This document shows positions 9,200-18,325 of a stretch of DNA of 64,000 bases, piece by piece. Each line of letters opens with the position of its first letter. Position 1 is the stretch's first letter. Origin of the DNA: Myxococcus xanthus (GTDB taxonomy: Bacteria; Myxococcota; Myxococcia; Myxococcales; Myxococcaceae); NCBI RefSeq assembly GCF_006402735.1, contig NZ_CP017174.1:8660001-8724000 (forward strand), in the 5' to 3' direction. Position numbers and translations under genes: made by a program. Below the pieces are notes generated by a model, which was not told the DNA's origin, ran no database searches, and saw only the letters and a program-made list of their open reading frames with translations.

Positions 9200-10317
9200 G
9201 GGCGCACCTCCGCCTGGCACAGCTGGCGCAGTTGCATGAGGCGCGGTGGGCCCATGCCCAGGAAGCGCACGCCCATGCCGTAGGGGTGGGACACGCCGTT
9301 GCGAGGCGCGTAGGCGTGGGCCCAGGCCACCACGCCGTGTGTCTCCAGGCGCTCGCCCAGGGTGGGCAGCAGGATGTGCAGCTCCACCGCCGTCCCCGCC
9401 TTCGCCGGCACCAGCGTGCGCACCAGGAGGCCGCCAGGGCTCAGCGCGCTGGACACACCGGAGCGCCACTCCGCGCCGCGCGGCCCCGCCTCGCCGAAGG
9501 ACACCGGACAGCAGAAACGCACCCGCGCCTCGATACGCAGCGAGCCGTCCTCCCGTCCCAGCAGCGCGTGGATGCGGGGCAGCAACGAGGCCGGACGCAC
9601 CGGCGCGTCCGCGTCCAGCGTGAGCGACGGCACCCCCGCCAGCAGCGGCTGCAACCGTGGAGAGGGCAGGCCCCTGGGCACACCTGGCGCGCCTTCCCGC
9701 GACAACACCAGGTCGGGCCGCTCACCATGTTCGGCCACGCGCGCGGCGCCACCGCCCACGGTGGCGCTGTAGAGGATGCGATGACCACACGCCTCCAGCA
9801 GGGCGCCCAGCCCGCTCCACGCCAGGGGGCCACTGGCGCCGGCCAGCAGCAGCAGGCGCGAACGCACACGGGAGGCACGCACCGGCGCGGCCGGGGCGCC
9901 GTCACCCGCCAGCATCGCCAACCGCGCGCGCAGCTCGTGCGTGCGCAGGGGCGACAGCAGGCAGTCCTCGACACCCTCCGCGTCGCCCACCTCGAGCACC
10001 TCGGCGGGCGTCTCCGGCTCCGCCACCAGCACCACCGGTGGACCATCCCCTCCCAGGCGCAGCCTCAGCGCGCGCAGGCCCATGCCCGCGCCGGCCACCA
10101 ACTGCCGCCAGTGCACCAGCACCAGGGAAGGCCGCGTGTGCTGCACCTCCAGGAAGGCGGACTCCAGGGAAGGCACCTGCAAGGCCACGCAGCGCAATGG
10201 GCGCAGGGCTCGTGACAGCGCCAACCAGGATTCGCTCGTGGCCCCCACACACAGCACCCGCGGCGCTGCTTCCACCGGCCCTGGTGAAGGACGCACGCGT
10301 CCTGGAGCCGTCATCAT
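9196..10317 (-). CDS. Pseudo-receiver and PilZ-domain protein
   Basis: A 373-residue soluble protein. The N-terminal half looks like two receiver-type alpha/beta folds (starting near residues 18 and 150), but neither has the acidic pair or a convincing phospho-Asp. The C-terminal 120 residues resemble a PilZ domain of the myxobacterial type: it opens with R-I-E-A-R-V-R-F and later has G-M-G-V-R-F-L-G-M-G. PilZ domains bind cyclic-di-GMP in many proteins, but the usual R-x-x-x-R motif is only partly matched here. The start ATG pair 10317/10314 has GGGAGG 6 bases upstream. It is coupled to the receiver gene behind it. The terminator at 10439-10483 separates it from the desaturase. Confidence 0.7.
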   Translation of the reverse strand: MMTAPGRVRPSPGPVEAAPRVLCVGATSESWLALSRALRPLRCVALQVPSLESAFLEVQHTRPSLVLVHWRQLVAGAGMGLRALRLRLGGDGPPVVLVAEPETPAEVLEVGDAEGVEDCLLSPLRTHELRARLAMLAGDGAPAAPVRASRVRSRLLLLAGASGPLAWSGLGALLEACGHRILYSATVGGGAARVAEHGERPDLVLSREGAPGVPRGLPSPRLQPLLAGVPSLTLDADAPVRPASLLPRIHALLGREDGSLRIEARVRFCCPVSFGEAGPRGAEWRSGVSSALSPGGLLVRTLVPAKAGTAVELHILLPTLGERLETHGVVAWAHAYAPRNGVSHPYGMGVRFLGMGPPRLMQLRQLCQAEVRP

Positions 10318-10438
10318 GCGGAGCCTCCCTTGTCTTCGTCCCCCCCGGCCCGCCCACCGCGCTCATCCTGCGACTTCGAAGTATGAGAAACGGCCACTCA
10401 GAGAAAATCCCCCTGGGTCAGATTCCAATGACAGATGG

Positions 10439-10483
10439 GAAATAAAGGACACCAGCCTCCGACCGGGGCCGCAGCCGGTGTCC
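10439..10483 (-). terminator. Rho-independent terminator of the chemosensory/desaturase operon
   Basis: On the - strand, 20 bp after the desaturase stop, GGACACC and GGTGTCC form a 7-bp stem, extended inward by a GC pair after one mismatch, and are followed directly by TTTATTT (10440-10446). This is the best-formed terminator of the left half and marks the operon end. Confidence 0.7.
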
Positions 10484-10502
10484 ACGGCGCCACGAAGGAG
10501 CG

Positions 10503-11477
10503 TCAGACGCGGGCGACGTTGACGCCCGAGTCGACGGCCTGCAGGTCGTCCCCGAAGCGCACGTCCAGCGCGACACCCGCGGGCGGCTCATAGGGCGCGC
10601 GTCCCACCTGCGCGGTGCCGAAGCGGGGCAGGAAGGGCGCCACCACGTACGAGCGGAAGCACCAGGCGAAGAAGCTCACCGGCTTGAGGGCCGGGTCCAT
10701 GGCGGCCTCGATTTTCGCGTGCTCCTGGGGCAGCAGACTCCAGTGCAGGCCCGGCGTCTCATGGTGCACGGCGTGGAGGCCGTTGTTGAAGAGGAAGAAG
10801 TTGATGAGGCGGCCGGTGAAGCTGCGGCTGTGGTCGTGCTCGCTCCAGGGGTCCGTGTGGACGTGCTGGATGTAGTTGAAGAACATGATGGTCCACAGCG
10901 AGAAGAGCGCGGGCACCAGGAAGGCGAACGCCCAGATGCGCGCGCCGCCGGCCACGCCGTGCATCGCCATGGCCAGCCCCAGCAGCGCCGCGTGCGTGCC
11001 GCCCCAGACGGCGTACTGGGTGAGAATCTGGCGGTACAGCGGGCGGTTGCGCTCGCGCGCCTTGTCGATGAACGCCTTCGTCGGCTCCTGCTGCCAGTAC
11101 GTGGAGACGAAGGGGAAGAGGAAGGCCACCAGGAAGTTGTGCTTCTTCGAGTAGCGCCAGGTGATGGTGGCGTCGCCCGCCTTGTTCACGAACTTGTGGT
11201 GGTTGAGGTTGTGCGTCGGAATCCAGACGAAGGTGGGGTACCCGTAGAAGAGCGACAGCCACATGCCCATGGCCTCGTTCAGCTTCCGGTTGCGGAAGGT
11301 GGGGCAGTGGTTGTGGTTGTGCGCGATGACGCCTGCCGACAGCGCCAGGTAGCACGCCAGGGGGCAGAGATAGGGAATCCACCCGGGGGCCACGTACATC
11401 GACAGGGCCACCACGGGCATGGCCAGACACCACAGCATCGTCCGGCGGTCAGCGGCGTATCGGAGCATGCCGGCCAT
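10503..11477 (-). CDS. des7: Membrane fatty acid desaturase (Des7-like)
   Basis: A 324-residue integral membrane di-iron desaturase. The three His boxes are present: H-N-H-N-H (53-57), H-N-L-N-H-H (89-94) and H-A-V-H-H near residue 250, between hydrophobic hairpins. It should insert a double bond into a lipid acyl chain using oxygen. It lies 58 bp after cheB on the same strand, before the first terminator, so it is probably read with the chemosensory operon. In M. xanthus the Che7 system is linked to a desaturase named Des7, and the gene set here matches that from memory. Substrate and double-bond position cannot be told from sequence. Confidence 0.87.
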   Translation of the reverse strand: MAGMLRYAADRRTMLWCLAMPVVALSMYVAPGWIPYLCPLACYLALSAGVIAHNHNHCPTFRNRKLNEAMGMWLSLFYGYPTFVWIPTHNLNHHKFVNKAGDATITWRYSKKHNFLVAFLFPFVSTYWQQEPTKAFIDKARERNRPLYRQILTQYAVWGGTHAALLGLAMAMHGVAGGARIWAFAFLVPALFSLWTIMFFNYIQHVHTDPWSEHDHSRSFTGRLINFFLFNNGLHAVHHETPGLHWSLLPQEHAKIEAAMDPALKPVSFFAWCFRSYVVAPFLPRFGTAQVGRAPYEPPAGVALDVRFGDDLQAVDSGVNVARV

Positions 11478-11535
11478 CCTGACCCAGCCGGCGCTCCGGG
11501 ACCATCACCCACCCGTCTTTAGGAAAGGTCGGCCT

Positions 11536-12582
11536 TCAGCGTACATGACGCCGCAGCAGCGCCAGCATGCCCTCCAGCGGAGCGCTGGCGGTGGCCAGCC
11601 CGGCTTCCTTCACGGCGCGCGGCATGCCGTACACCACGCAGGAGGACTCGCTCTCCGTGAGGACGGTGCCTCCGGCCTCGCGGATGGCCCGGGCGCCCTC
11701 GACGCCGTCGTCACCCATGCCCGTGAGCACCAGGCCCACCACGTCCGAGCCCCAGCTTCGCGCGGCGCTTTCGAAGAGGACGTCCACGCTGGGGTGGTGC
11801 GCCGTGCGCAGCGGCTGCCGGTCCAGCCGCGCGAGCGTCACCGGCCCATGGCGCTCCAGCTTGAGGTGCTGCCCGGAGCGCGCCAACACCACGCGGCCAG
11901 GCCGCAGCTCCAGCCCGTCCACCGCTTCGAACACCTCCAGCGCGCAGTGCGCGTTCAGGCGCCGGGCCACCGCCTCCGTGTAGCCCGTGGGGATGTGGAG
12001 CGCGAGCGCCAGCGGCGCGGGGAAGTCCACGGGCAGCTCGGACAGCAGCCGGGTGAGCGCCTGCGGCCCGCCGGTGGAGGTGCCCACCACCACCAGGCTC
12101 TTCGCGGCCGCGCGCGCCACCGGCGCGGAGACATCCTTCGGCGATGGTGCCGGCTCCGGCGGCGCGCGAGCCACCGCGCCCGCGGCCGTGCGGACCTTCG
12201 CCACCAGCTCGCCGCCCAGCTCATACAGCCGCTCGGTGGCGAGCGCGGTGGGCTTGTTCACCAGCTCCACCGCGCCGGCCTGGAGCGCGGCCACCGCCAG
12301 CTCGCTCTCCTCGCCCGCGCTGCTCACCACCACCACGCGGGGCGCGGCGGCGCTGGGGGCGAGCGCGCGCAGCACGCCCAGCCCGTCCAGGCCCGGCATC
12401 ACCAGGTCCAGCGTGAGCACGTCCGGAGACAGCTCGGCCACCTTCTCCAGCGCGTCCAGGCCGTCGCGCGCGACGCCCACCACTTCCAAACCCTCCGCGC
12501 TGGAGAGCACCTGCCGCAGCACCTTGCGGGCGAAGGCGGAGTCATCCACCACCAGCACGCGAATGGGAGACACCGCCGTCAT
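11536..12582 (-). CDS. cheB: CheB protein-glutamate methylesterase of the Che7-like operon
   Basis: A 348-residue receiver-methylesterase protein: acidic pair in V-V-D-D-S, phospho-Asp59 in T-L-D-L-V-M-P, catalytic Ser in V-G-T-S-T-G-G-P, His in A-L-H-I-P-T-G and Asp in T-G-M-G-D-D-G. It demethylates or deamidates the operon's receptor. Its ATG overlaps the cheR stop by 4 bp (ATGA). It is clearly a different copy from the + strand cheB at 2337 (different linker and lengths). Confidence 0.95.
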   Translation of the reverse strand: MTAVSPIRVLVVDDSAFARKVLRQVLSSAEGLEVVGVARDGLDALEKVAELSPDVLTLDLVMPGLDGLGVLRALAPSAAAPRVVVVSSAGEESELAVAALQAGAVELVNKPTALATERLYELGGELVAKVRTAAGAVARAPPEPAPSPKDVSAPVARAAAKSLVVVGTSTGGPQALTRLLSELPVDFPAPLALALHIPTGYTEAVARRLNAHCALEVFEAVDGLELRPGRVVLARSGQHLKLERHGPVTLARLDRQPLRTAHHPSVDVLFESAARSWGSDVVGLVLTGMGDDGVEGARAIREAGGTVLTESESSCVVYGMPRAVKEAGLATASAPLEGMLALLRRHVR

Positions 12583-13400
12583 GGCCTCGCCTTGGTATAG
12601 AAGAAGGCGCCGCGCCGCTCCTCGCAGGCGAGCGCGGTGCCGAAGCGCATCAGGGACTCAGAGGTCCCCACCAGCAGGTGTCCCTCCGGAGCGAGCGCGC
12701 GCGTCAGGGACGACACCACGCTGCGCGCGGTGTCGTCCTGGAAGTAGATGAGGACGTTGCGGCAGAGGATGGCGTCGAAGGTGCCCAGCTGCGCCACCGC
12801 GCTGGCATCCACCAGGTTGACGCGCCGCCAGTCCACCGCGTCCACCAATTCCGGCCGGACGCGTGGGCGCCCCTCGCGCGTCTCCAGCCACCGGCCCTCC
12901 ACACCCGGAGGCAGCGCGCGCAGGGAGCGCAGGTTGTGCTCCCCGGCGCGGGCCCGCTCCAGCGCGCGGGCGCTCAGGTCGCTGGCCAGCAGCGCCACCT
13001 CGTCGAGCACGCCCAGCTCCGCGAGAATCATCGCCAGCGTGAGGGGCTCCTCTCCGGTGGAGCAGGCCGCGCTCCACACCCGGGGCCGCCGTCCGGCGCG
13101 CACGGCGGGCACCAGCAGGTCCTCGGCCAGCACCCGCAGCGGCAGGGCCTCCCGGAAGAAGTACGTCTCGTGGACCAGCAGCGAGTCCACCAGCGCGTCC
13201 AGTGCCTCGGAGCCCGCCGGGTCGTAGCGGAGGAAGTAGTAGTAGTCGAGCAGCGAGTCGAAGCCCGCGTCCAGCGCGCGGGGCACCACCTTGTCGGCGA
13301 GCAACTCCCGGTCCTCGGGGGCGTAGTGCACCCCGGAGCGCTGCTCGATGAGCGCGGCCAGGATGGCGAACACCTGGGGAGACATGGGCAGTGAGAACAT
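12579..13400 (-). CDS. cheR: CheR chemoreceptor methyltransferase
   Basis: A 273-residue S-adenosylmethionine-dependent methyltransferase. The N-terminal helical part (Y-Y-Y-F-L-R, then V-H-E-T-Y-F-F-R-E) and the catalytic domain with V-W-S-A-A-C-S-T-G-E-E-P and I-L-C-R-N-V-L-I-Y-F are standard for the family. It methylates receptor glutamates opposite to CheB. ATG 13400 starts 9 bp after the HEAT-protein stop; a second Met at 13385 is possible. No TPR or other extension is present. Confidence 0.94.
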   Translation of the reverse strand: MFSLPMSPQVFAILAALIEQRSGVHYAPEDRELLADKVVPRALDAGFDSLLDYYYFLRYDPAGSEALDALVDSLLVHETYFFREALPLRVLAEDLLVPAVRAGRRPRVWSAACSTGEEPLTLAMILAELGVLDEVALLASDLSARALERARAGEHNLRSLRALPPGVEGRWLETREGRPRVRPELVDAVDWRRVNLVDASAVAQLGTFDAILCRNVLIYFQDDTARSVVSSLTRALAPEGHLLVGTSESLMRFGTALACEERRGAFFYTKARP

Positions 13401-13409
13401 GGCGGGGCG

Positions 13410-15776
13410 TCAGCGGCTCAGCACCAGCCGGCAGGCCCGCCGGACCTCGGGGTCCTCGTCCTGATTGGAGGCGCGCTCCAGCGCCTCGCGTGCCTCCAAC
13501 GTCCCCAATGCCGCCACCGCGGGCACCGCGGCGCGGCGGCCCGCCGGACTGGCGGACACCAGGAGCTGCATCAGCGCGGCGCGCGCGTCCGCCCGCCGCA
13601 TCCGGGCCAGTGCCGCCACCAGCAGCGGCGCGGTGACTTCGTCCGCCGCCTCCAGCGCGGCCAGCAGTCCCGGCAGCCGTCCCTCCAGGGGCAGCGCCAA
13701 GGCGCTCACCACCCGTTCGCGCAGCGTCATGTCCCCCAGCAGGGACACCAGGGCCTGCGTGGCCGGGACACCGGGGCGCGTGGCGATGAAGCCCACCGCG
13801 GCGCTGCGCACGCTGTCGTCGCCGTCACCCGCGGCATGCAGCAGCGCGGGCAGCGTCTCCGGCGCCTCGTATTCGGCCACCGCGGACAGCGCGACGAGCC
13901 GCGTGGCCGCGTCCTCCGACTTCGCCGCCTCCAGCAGCACGGGTAGCGCGTCCGGCCGCCGGCCCACGCCCAGCCCCAGCAGGGCGGCGCGCCGCACATC
14001 CGCGTCCGCGCTGGCCGCCGCGCGCTGGAGCGCCGACATCGCGCTCTCCGTGTGCATGTGCGCCAGCGCGTCCACCACCGCCACGCGCACCTGGCCCGCG
14101 GCGTCGTCCGCCAGCGCGACGATGGCGTCCGCGGCGGCCTCCTCGTTCAGCTTCCCCAGCGCCTGGCACGCGTAGTAGCGCACCCAGGGGTCGCGGTCGT
14201 TGAGGCCCCGCAGCAGCGTGGAGGTGATGCGCGCCTCCTTCTCCGTCTGCCCCAGCGCGCGCATGGCCGCCGCGCGCGTGCGCTCCGACTCGTGATTGGC
14301 GGCCGTCAGCAGCGCGTCCACCGCGCGCGGGTCCTCGATGAAGGGCAGGCCGTAGATGGCCGCGTCGCGCAGGCGCTCATCCGGGTCCCGCATGGCCTGG
14401 AGCAGCACTTCCAGTCCCTTGGAATAGCCGAAGTAGGAGATGATGCGCAGCGCCGCGCGGCGCAGGCGCACGTCGGAGGAGCGGGCCGCATGCAACGCCA
14501 GCTTCTCCGTGGTGTCGCTGCCCAGGGACTGGATGGCCCCCACCGCGGCCTGCACCACGCGCAGGTCCTCGTCCACCAACCGCTCGAACAGGGCCGGCAC
14601 CGCGGCCGGGCTGCCAATGCGGGACAACGTGTCCGCCGCCAGGGCGCGCACCGACGCGTCCCGGTCCTCCAGGCACGACATGACGTCCGGCACCGCCGCG
14701 GCCCTGCGGCCCACCAGCGGTAACAGCACGCGGCGCCGGGCGCTGTCGCCCTCGCGCAGCGCCTGGAGAATCTGGGTGTCCGCGTCCGCGCCCAGCTCCG
14801 ACAGCGCGCCGGCCGCCGCGCGCGCCACCGACGGGTCCGGCCCGTCCAGGAGCTTCAGCAGCCCGAATGCGGCGTCCTGCCCCCCCACCCAGCCCAGCAG
14901 GCGTGAGAGGGCCGTCTTCTCCGTCGTGTCCGCGCTCGAGACACACTGCGACAGCCGCCGTCCCAGCACCGCCGACTCCGGCCCCCGCATCGCGGTGTAC
15001 ACGGTGCGCGAGCCGCCGAAGCGCTGCACCTGGGCCTCGTGGATGTCCACCAGCGCCACCGCCGCCGCGCGCACCGACGCGTCATTGCCCTTGCGCAGCA
15101 GCCCCACCAGCGAGGGCACCGCGGCCTCCTGACCGGTGCGCCCCAGCGCGCGCGCCGCCTCCAGGGTGTAGAAGGGGTCGGGCAGCAGGCCCAGCAGCGC
15201 GGGCACCACGACGGGGTCTCCACACCGGCCCAGCACGTCGATGGCGGGGAAGATGCGAAAGAAGTTCCCGCTGCCCAGCGCCGCCAGCAGCGCGTCCACC
15301 GCCGCGCCGCCGCCCACGCGGCCCAGCGCCTCGATGGCCGCCACCGCCACGTTGTCGTCCGGGTGAACGGTGAGCCGGGACAAGAGCGGCACCGAGCGCC
15401 GGCTGCGGCGCCGGCCCAGCACCTGGGCGATGTCACAGACGATGGCGGGGTTGGCGTCTTCCCCCAGCGCCTCCAGCGCGCCCTCGACATCACCGGTGGA
15501 GGCCACCAACGCCTCCACGGCGGCCGCCAGTCGCGCCTCACTGTCGCGGCGGTGGACCAGCACGTCGCGCAGCGGCGCCACCGCGGGCGTCCCCAGCTTC
15601 GCCAGCGCGCCCACCACGGCGCGCCGCACCGCCCAGCTCTGGGCATCCAGCCCGCCCACCAGCAGCGCCAGGCTGGCGGTGCCGCGCCGGGAGAGCTGCT
15701 CCACCTCGTCCACCTGGGAGCGGTCCTCCGCCGACAGCGTCAGCGGGTGCACCGACGTCGAGGATGCGGCCGTCAT
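13410..15776 (-). CDS. cpc7: HEAT-repeat protein of the chemosensory operon (Cpc7-like)
   Basis: A 788-residue protein built almost entirely of HEAT/PBS-lyase-type repeats of about 31 residues, recognisable by recurring A-V-x-A-L-x-x-L-G and D-x-x-V-R-x-A-A-x-x-A-L patterns from end to end. It should fold as a long solenoid for protein contacts; no catalytic motif is visible and it need not be a bilin lyase. It overlaps the receptor gene by ATGA and sits between receptor and cheR, so it is an integral part of the pathway. From memory, M. xanthus Che7 contains such a protein (Cpc7). A docking partner for CheY is the likely role, by inference. Confidence 0.85.
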   Translation of the reverse strand: MTAASSTSVHPLTLSAEDRSQVDEVEQLSRRGTASLALLVGGLDAQSWAVRRAVVGALAKLGTPAVAPLRDVLVHRRDSEARLAAAVEALVASTGDVEGALEALGEDANPAIVCDIAQVLGRRRSRRSVPLLSRLTVHPDDNVAVAAIEALGRVGGGAAVDALLAALGSGNFFRIFPAIDVLGRCGDPVVVPALLGLLPDPFYTLEAARALGRTGQEAAVPSLVGLLRKGNDASVRAAAVALVDIHEAQVQRFGGSRTVYTAMRGPESAVLGRRLSQCVSSADTTEKTALSRLLGWVGGQDAAFGLLKLLDGPDPSVARAAAGALSELGADADTQILQALREGDSARRRVLLPLVGRRAAAVPDVMSCLEDRDASVRALAADTLSRIGSPAAVPALFERLVDEDLRVVQAAVGAIQSLGSDTTEKLALHAARSSDVRLRRAALRIISYFGYSKGLEVLLQAMRDPDERLRDAAIYGLPFIEDPRAVDALLTAANHESERTRAAAMRALGQTEKEARITSTLLRGLNDRDPWVRYYACQALGKLNEEAAADAIVALADDAAGQVRVAVVDALAHMHTESAMSALQRAAASADADVRRAALLGLGVGRRPDALPVLLEAAKSEDAATRLVALSAVAEYEAPETLPALLHAAGDGDDSVRSAAVGFIATRPGVPATQALVSLLGDMTLRERVVSALALPLEGRLPGLLAALEAADEVTAPLLVAALARMRRADARAALMQLLVSASPAGRRAAVPAVAALGTLEAREALERASNQDEDPEVRRACRLVLSR

Positions 15777-18325
15777 GCCCGCTGCTCCCGCGGCGAGGCC
15801 GCCGCGGCCTCCGGGCTTTCCTTCACGCCCCCCAGCGCGCCTCGCAGCCGCGAAAGGCTCTCCGACTGCGCGCCTTGCAGCCGCGTGAGGTGGGCCAGCC
15901 GGCCCGCCACCTCCTGCACCTCCTTGGCGGTGGTGGCCGTCGCGCGCGCCTGCTGCGCGGTGGCGGTGGTGATGTCCCGCGCCCGGAGGCGAATCTCCTC
16001 CACGCTCTTGGCCAGGCCCTCCATCACCGCCGTCGCCTCCGCGCTGGCGCGTGCCACCACGGCCACGCCCGTGGCCTGGCGGCTGGCGGAGGCCGTGAGC
16101 GCACCGAGCGCCTCGGTCTGCTCGTCCAGCGCGCGCGACGTCTGCCGCGCCACGCGCCGCACCTCGTCCGCCTCCCGCACCAGCCCGCTGAGCGCCTTCG
16201 ACTGCTCCTCGGCGGCCCGCGTCACCGACGCGGCCAGCTTCGCCACCTGGCGGCTGGCCGTCTCACTCTGCTTGAGGGCGCGGGCCTGCTCCGTCATGCC
16301 GCGCGCGGACTGGGCCACCTGCTTGCGCGTCTCCTCCATGGCCCGCGTCACCTCCTGGGCGGCCGTGGCCTGCTCGGCCAGCCCCACCAGGGTGCGCTGG
16401 GTGGCCGCCGCCGCCTCCTGCGCCAACGTGCCCACGCCCGCCACGTCCCGGCTCTGGGTAGTCACCGCCACGCTCACGCCCTGGACGAGTTGGCGCATCT
16501 GGGATGTGCCCTTGGCCAGGTCGGCCGCCGCCAGCGCCTGCTCCTGCACGGCGCGCGACACCTTCTGTGCCGCCTCCGCGAGCTGACCGTTGGAGCGCAC
16601 CACGTCGCGCAGCGCGCGCGCCTGCTCGGAGGTGGCCTGCATCGTCTGCCGCGCCATGCGCCGCATCTCCGCGCCGCCCTGCGCCAGCGACTGGGACGCC
16701 TGCGCCTGCTCCGCCGCGGACGTGGCGATGGCCCGCCCCTGCTCGCTCACCTTCGCGGTGCCCTGGACCAGCGCCTGCGTGGCCTGCACCTGCTCGCTGG
16801 AGGCGCGCGACACCTCGCGCACGTTGTTCCCCAGGTCCTCCACCCCCTTGAGGATGGTGGACAGCGCGCGCTCTGCGTCCCCAGCCAGCGCCGCGCCCTC
16901 GTCCGCCGCCCGCACGCCTTCGCCCGAAGCGGTGGCCGCCTCGCGCGCCGTCGTCTGCAGGCCCCGGACGATTTTCGCCACGTCCGCGCTGGCCGCCGCC
17001 GCGCGGTCCGCCAGCGCGCGAATCTCCTCCGCCACCACCGCGAAGCCCCGGCCGTGCTCACCGGCGCGCGCCGCCTCGATGCTGGCGTTGAGGGACAAGA
17101 GATTCGTGCGGTCCGCGATGAGGTTGATGGTCTGCACGATGTCGCCAATCTCCTCGGCGCGCCGCCCCATCTCCTTCATCACCCCGGCTGACCCGACAAT
17201 GGAGTCGCGGATGCGGCCGAAGCCGGCGATGGAGCGCGTCACCGTGGCGCCACCCTCCCGCGCGGTGGTCCCCACGCGCTCGGCGGTGGTGCGCGCCTCC
17301 TCCATCATCTGCGCCACCCGCCGCGTGGACGACTCCAGCTGCGCGGAGGCGGTGGCGCTGCCAGCCGCCAGGGTGTTGATTTGCTCGGAGGCCCTCGCCA
17401 CCGTCTGCGCGGAGCGGGCGAGCTGCTCGATGGTGGCCGCGTTGGCCTCCACCGTCGCCGCGTTCTTCTCCGCCGTGGCGGCCACCTCCTCCACGCTGGC
17501 GGCCACCTCCTCCACGGTGGACGCGGTGGTGGCGGAGTGGGCCTCCAGCGCCCGGGCGTTCTCCGCCACGCCCTTCACGCTGCGCGCCAGCTCCTCCACC
17601 GTGGCCGCCGTATCCTCCACGCTGGAGGCCATGGACGTGGCGTCCCGGGACGACTCGCCCAGGGAGCGGACCATTCCCGTCACCGCCTGCGTCACCTGCG
17701 CCACGCGCTCGCCCACGCCCTGCGAATCCGTGGACAGCCGGGCAATGCCCTTGGCCATCTCCTCGGCGGTGGCGGCCACCTGTTCGGTCGCGGCGGCGCT
17801 GGACTGGTTGCGCGCCACCAGGTCCGCCACGGTGGCGTTCATCTCCGTCATGGAGGCCAGCAGCTCCTCGCTGGAGGCGGCCAGCTCCTCCGCGTTGGCG
17901 CTCACGCCCTTCACCGAGCGCGACACCTCCTCCAGCGCCCCCGCCGTGGTGTCCGCCGAGGCCGCCAGGTGCGCGGCGTCCTTGCGCACGCCCGCCACGG
18001 AGGCGTTCACCTCCTGGAGGGTGCCCGCGGTGGCCTCGGCCTCCTGCACCTGGGCCCGCGCGGATTCGCTCACCGTGCGCTGCGAGCGCACCAGCTCATG
18101 AACGGACTGCCCCGTCTCCTCCACATGCGCGGCCACCGATTCGATGGCGGCGCGCACCTGCTCGGAGGCCGCGGCCTGCTCGTTGCCGCCGGCCGCCAGC
18201 CTCGTCGCCAGTCCCTCCACCGCCTGCACCAGCCCCGCGCTCTCCTGGACACTGCGCACCGCGTCCTCGGCCAGGGCACGGGCCTCATCCAGCGCCACCC
18301 CTGCGTTACCGCTGTCCGTCGCCAT
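15773..18325 (-). CDS. Soluble methyl-accepting chemotaxis protein
   Basis: An 850-residue chemoreceptor without any hydrophobic segment. It is Ala-, Glu- and Val-rich coiled coil throughout, with the kinase-contact hairpin around residues 395-440 (I-A-D-R-T-N-L-L-S-L-N-A-S-I-E-A-A-R-A-G-E, then F-A-V-V-A-E-E-I-R). A long helical region lies on both sides of the tip, and repeated S-V-E-E-V-A-A-type heptads fill the N-terminal half. No separate ligand domain is seen, so the input may be another protein. Its start overlaps the cheW end by 20 bp. It resembles Mcp7, described as a cytoplasmic cluster-forming receptor in M. xanthus. Confidence 0.92.
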   Translation of the reverse strand: MATDSGNAGVALDEARALAEDAVRSVQESAGLVQAVEGLATRLAAGGNEQAAASEQVRAAIESVAAHVEETGQSVHELVRSQRTVSESARAQVQEAEATAGTLQEVNASVAGVRKDAAHLAASADTTAGALEEVSRSVKGVSANAEELAASSEELLASMTEMNATVADLVARNQSSAAATEQVAATAEEMAKGIARLSTDSQGVGERVAQVTQAVTGMVRSLGESSRDATSMASSVEDTAATVEELARSVKGVAENARALEAHSATTASTVEEVAASVEEVAATAEKNAATVEANAATIEQLARSAQTVARASEQINTLAAGSATASAQLESSTRRVAQMMEEARTTAERVGTTAREGGATVTRSIAGFGRIRDSIVGSAGVMKEMGRRAEEIGDIVQTINLIADRTNLLSLNASIEAARAGEHGRGFAVVAEEIRALADRAAAASADVAKIVRGLQTTAREAATASGEGVRAADEGAALAGDAERALSTILKGVEDLGNNVREVSRASSEQVQATQALVQGTAKVSEQGRAIATSAAEQAQASQSLAQGGAEMRRMARQTMQATSEQARALRDVVRSNGQLAEAAQKVSRAVQEQALAAADLAKGTSQMRQLVQGVSVAVTTQSRDVAGVGTLAQEAAAATQRTLVGLAEQATAAQEVTRAMEETRKQVAQSARGMTEQARALKQSETASRQVAKLAASVTRAAEEQSKALSGLVREADEVRRVARQTSRALDEQTEALGALTASASRQATGVAVVARASAEATAVMEGLAKSVEEIRLRARDITTATAQQARATATTAKEVQEVAGRLAHLTRLQGAQSESLSRLRGALGGVKESPEAAAASPREQRA

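Noticed and set aside
13410..15776. Bilin lyase function for the HEAT protein
   Set aside because: The PBS-lyase-like repeat is shared by many non-lyase scaffolds, and no phycobiliprotein is expected in this organism.
15764..17191. 475-codon + strand frame over the receptor gene
   Set aside because: Antisense shadow; repeats in it only mirror the receptor's heptad repeats.
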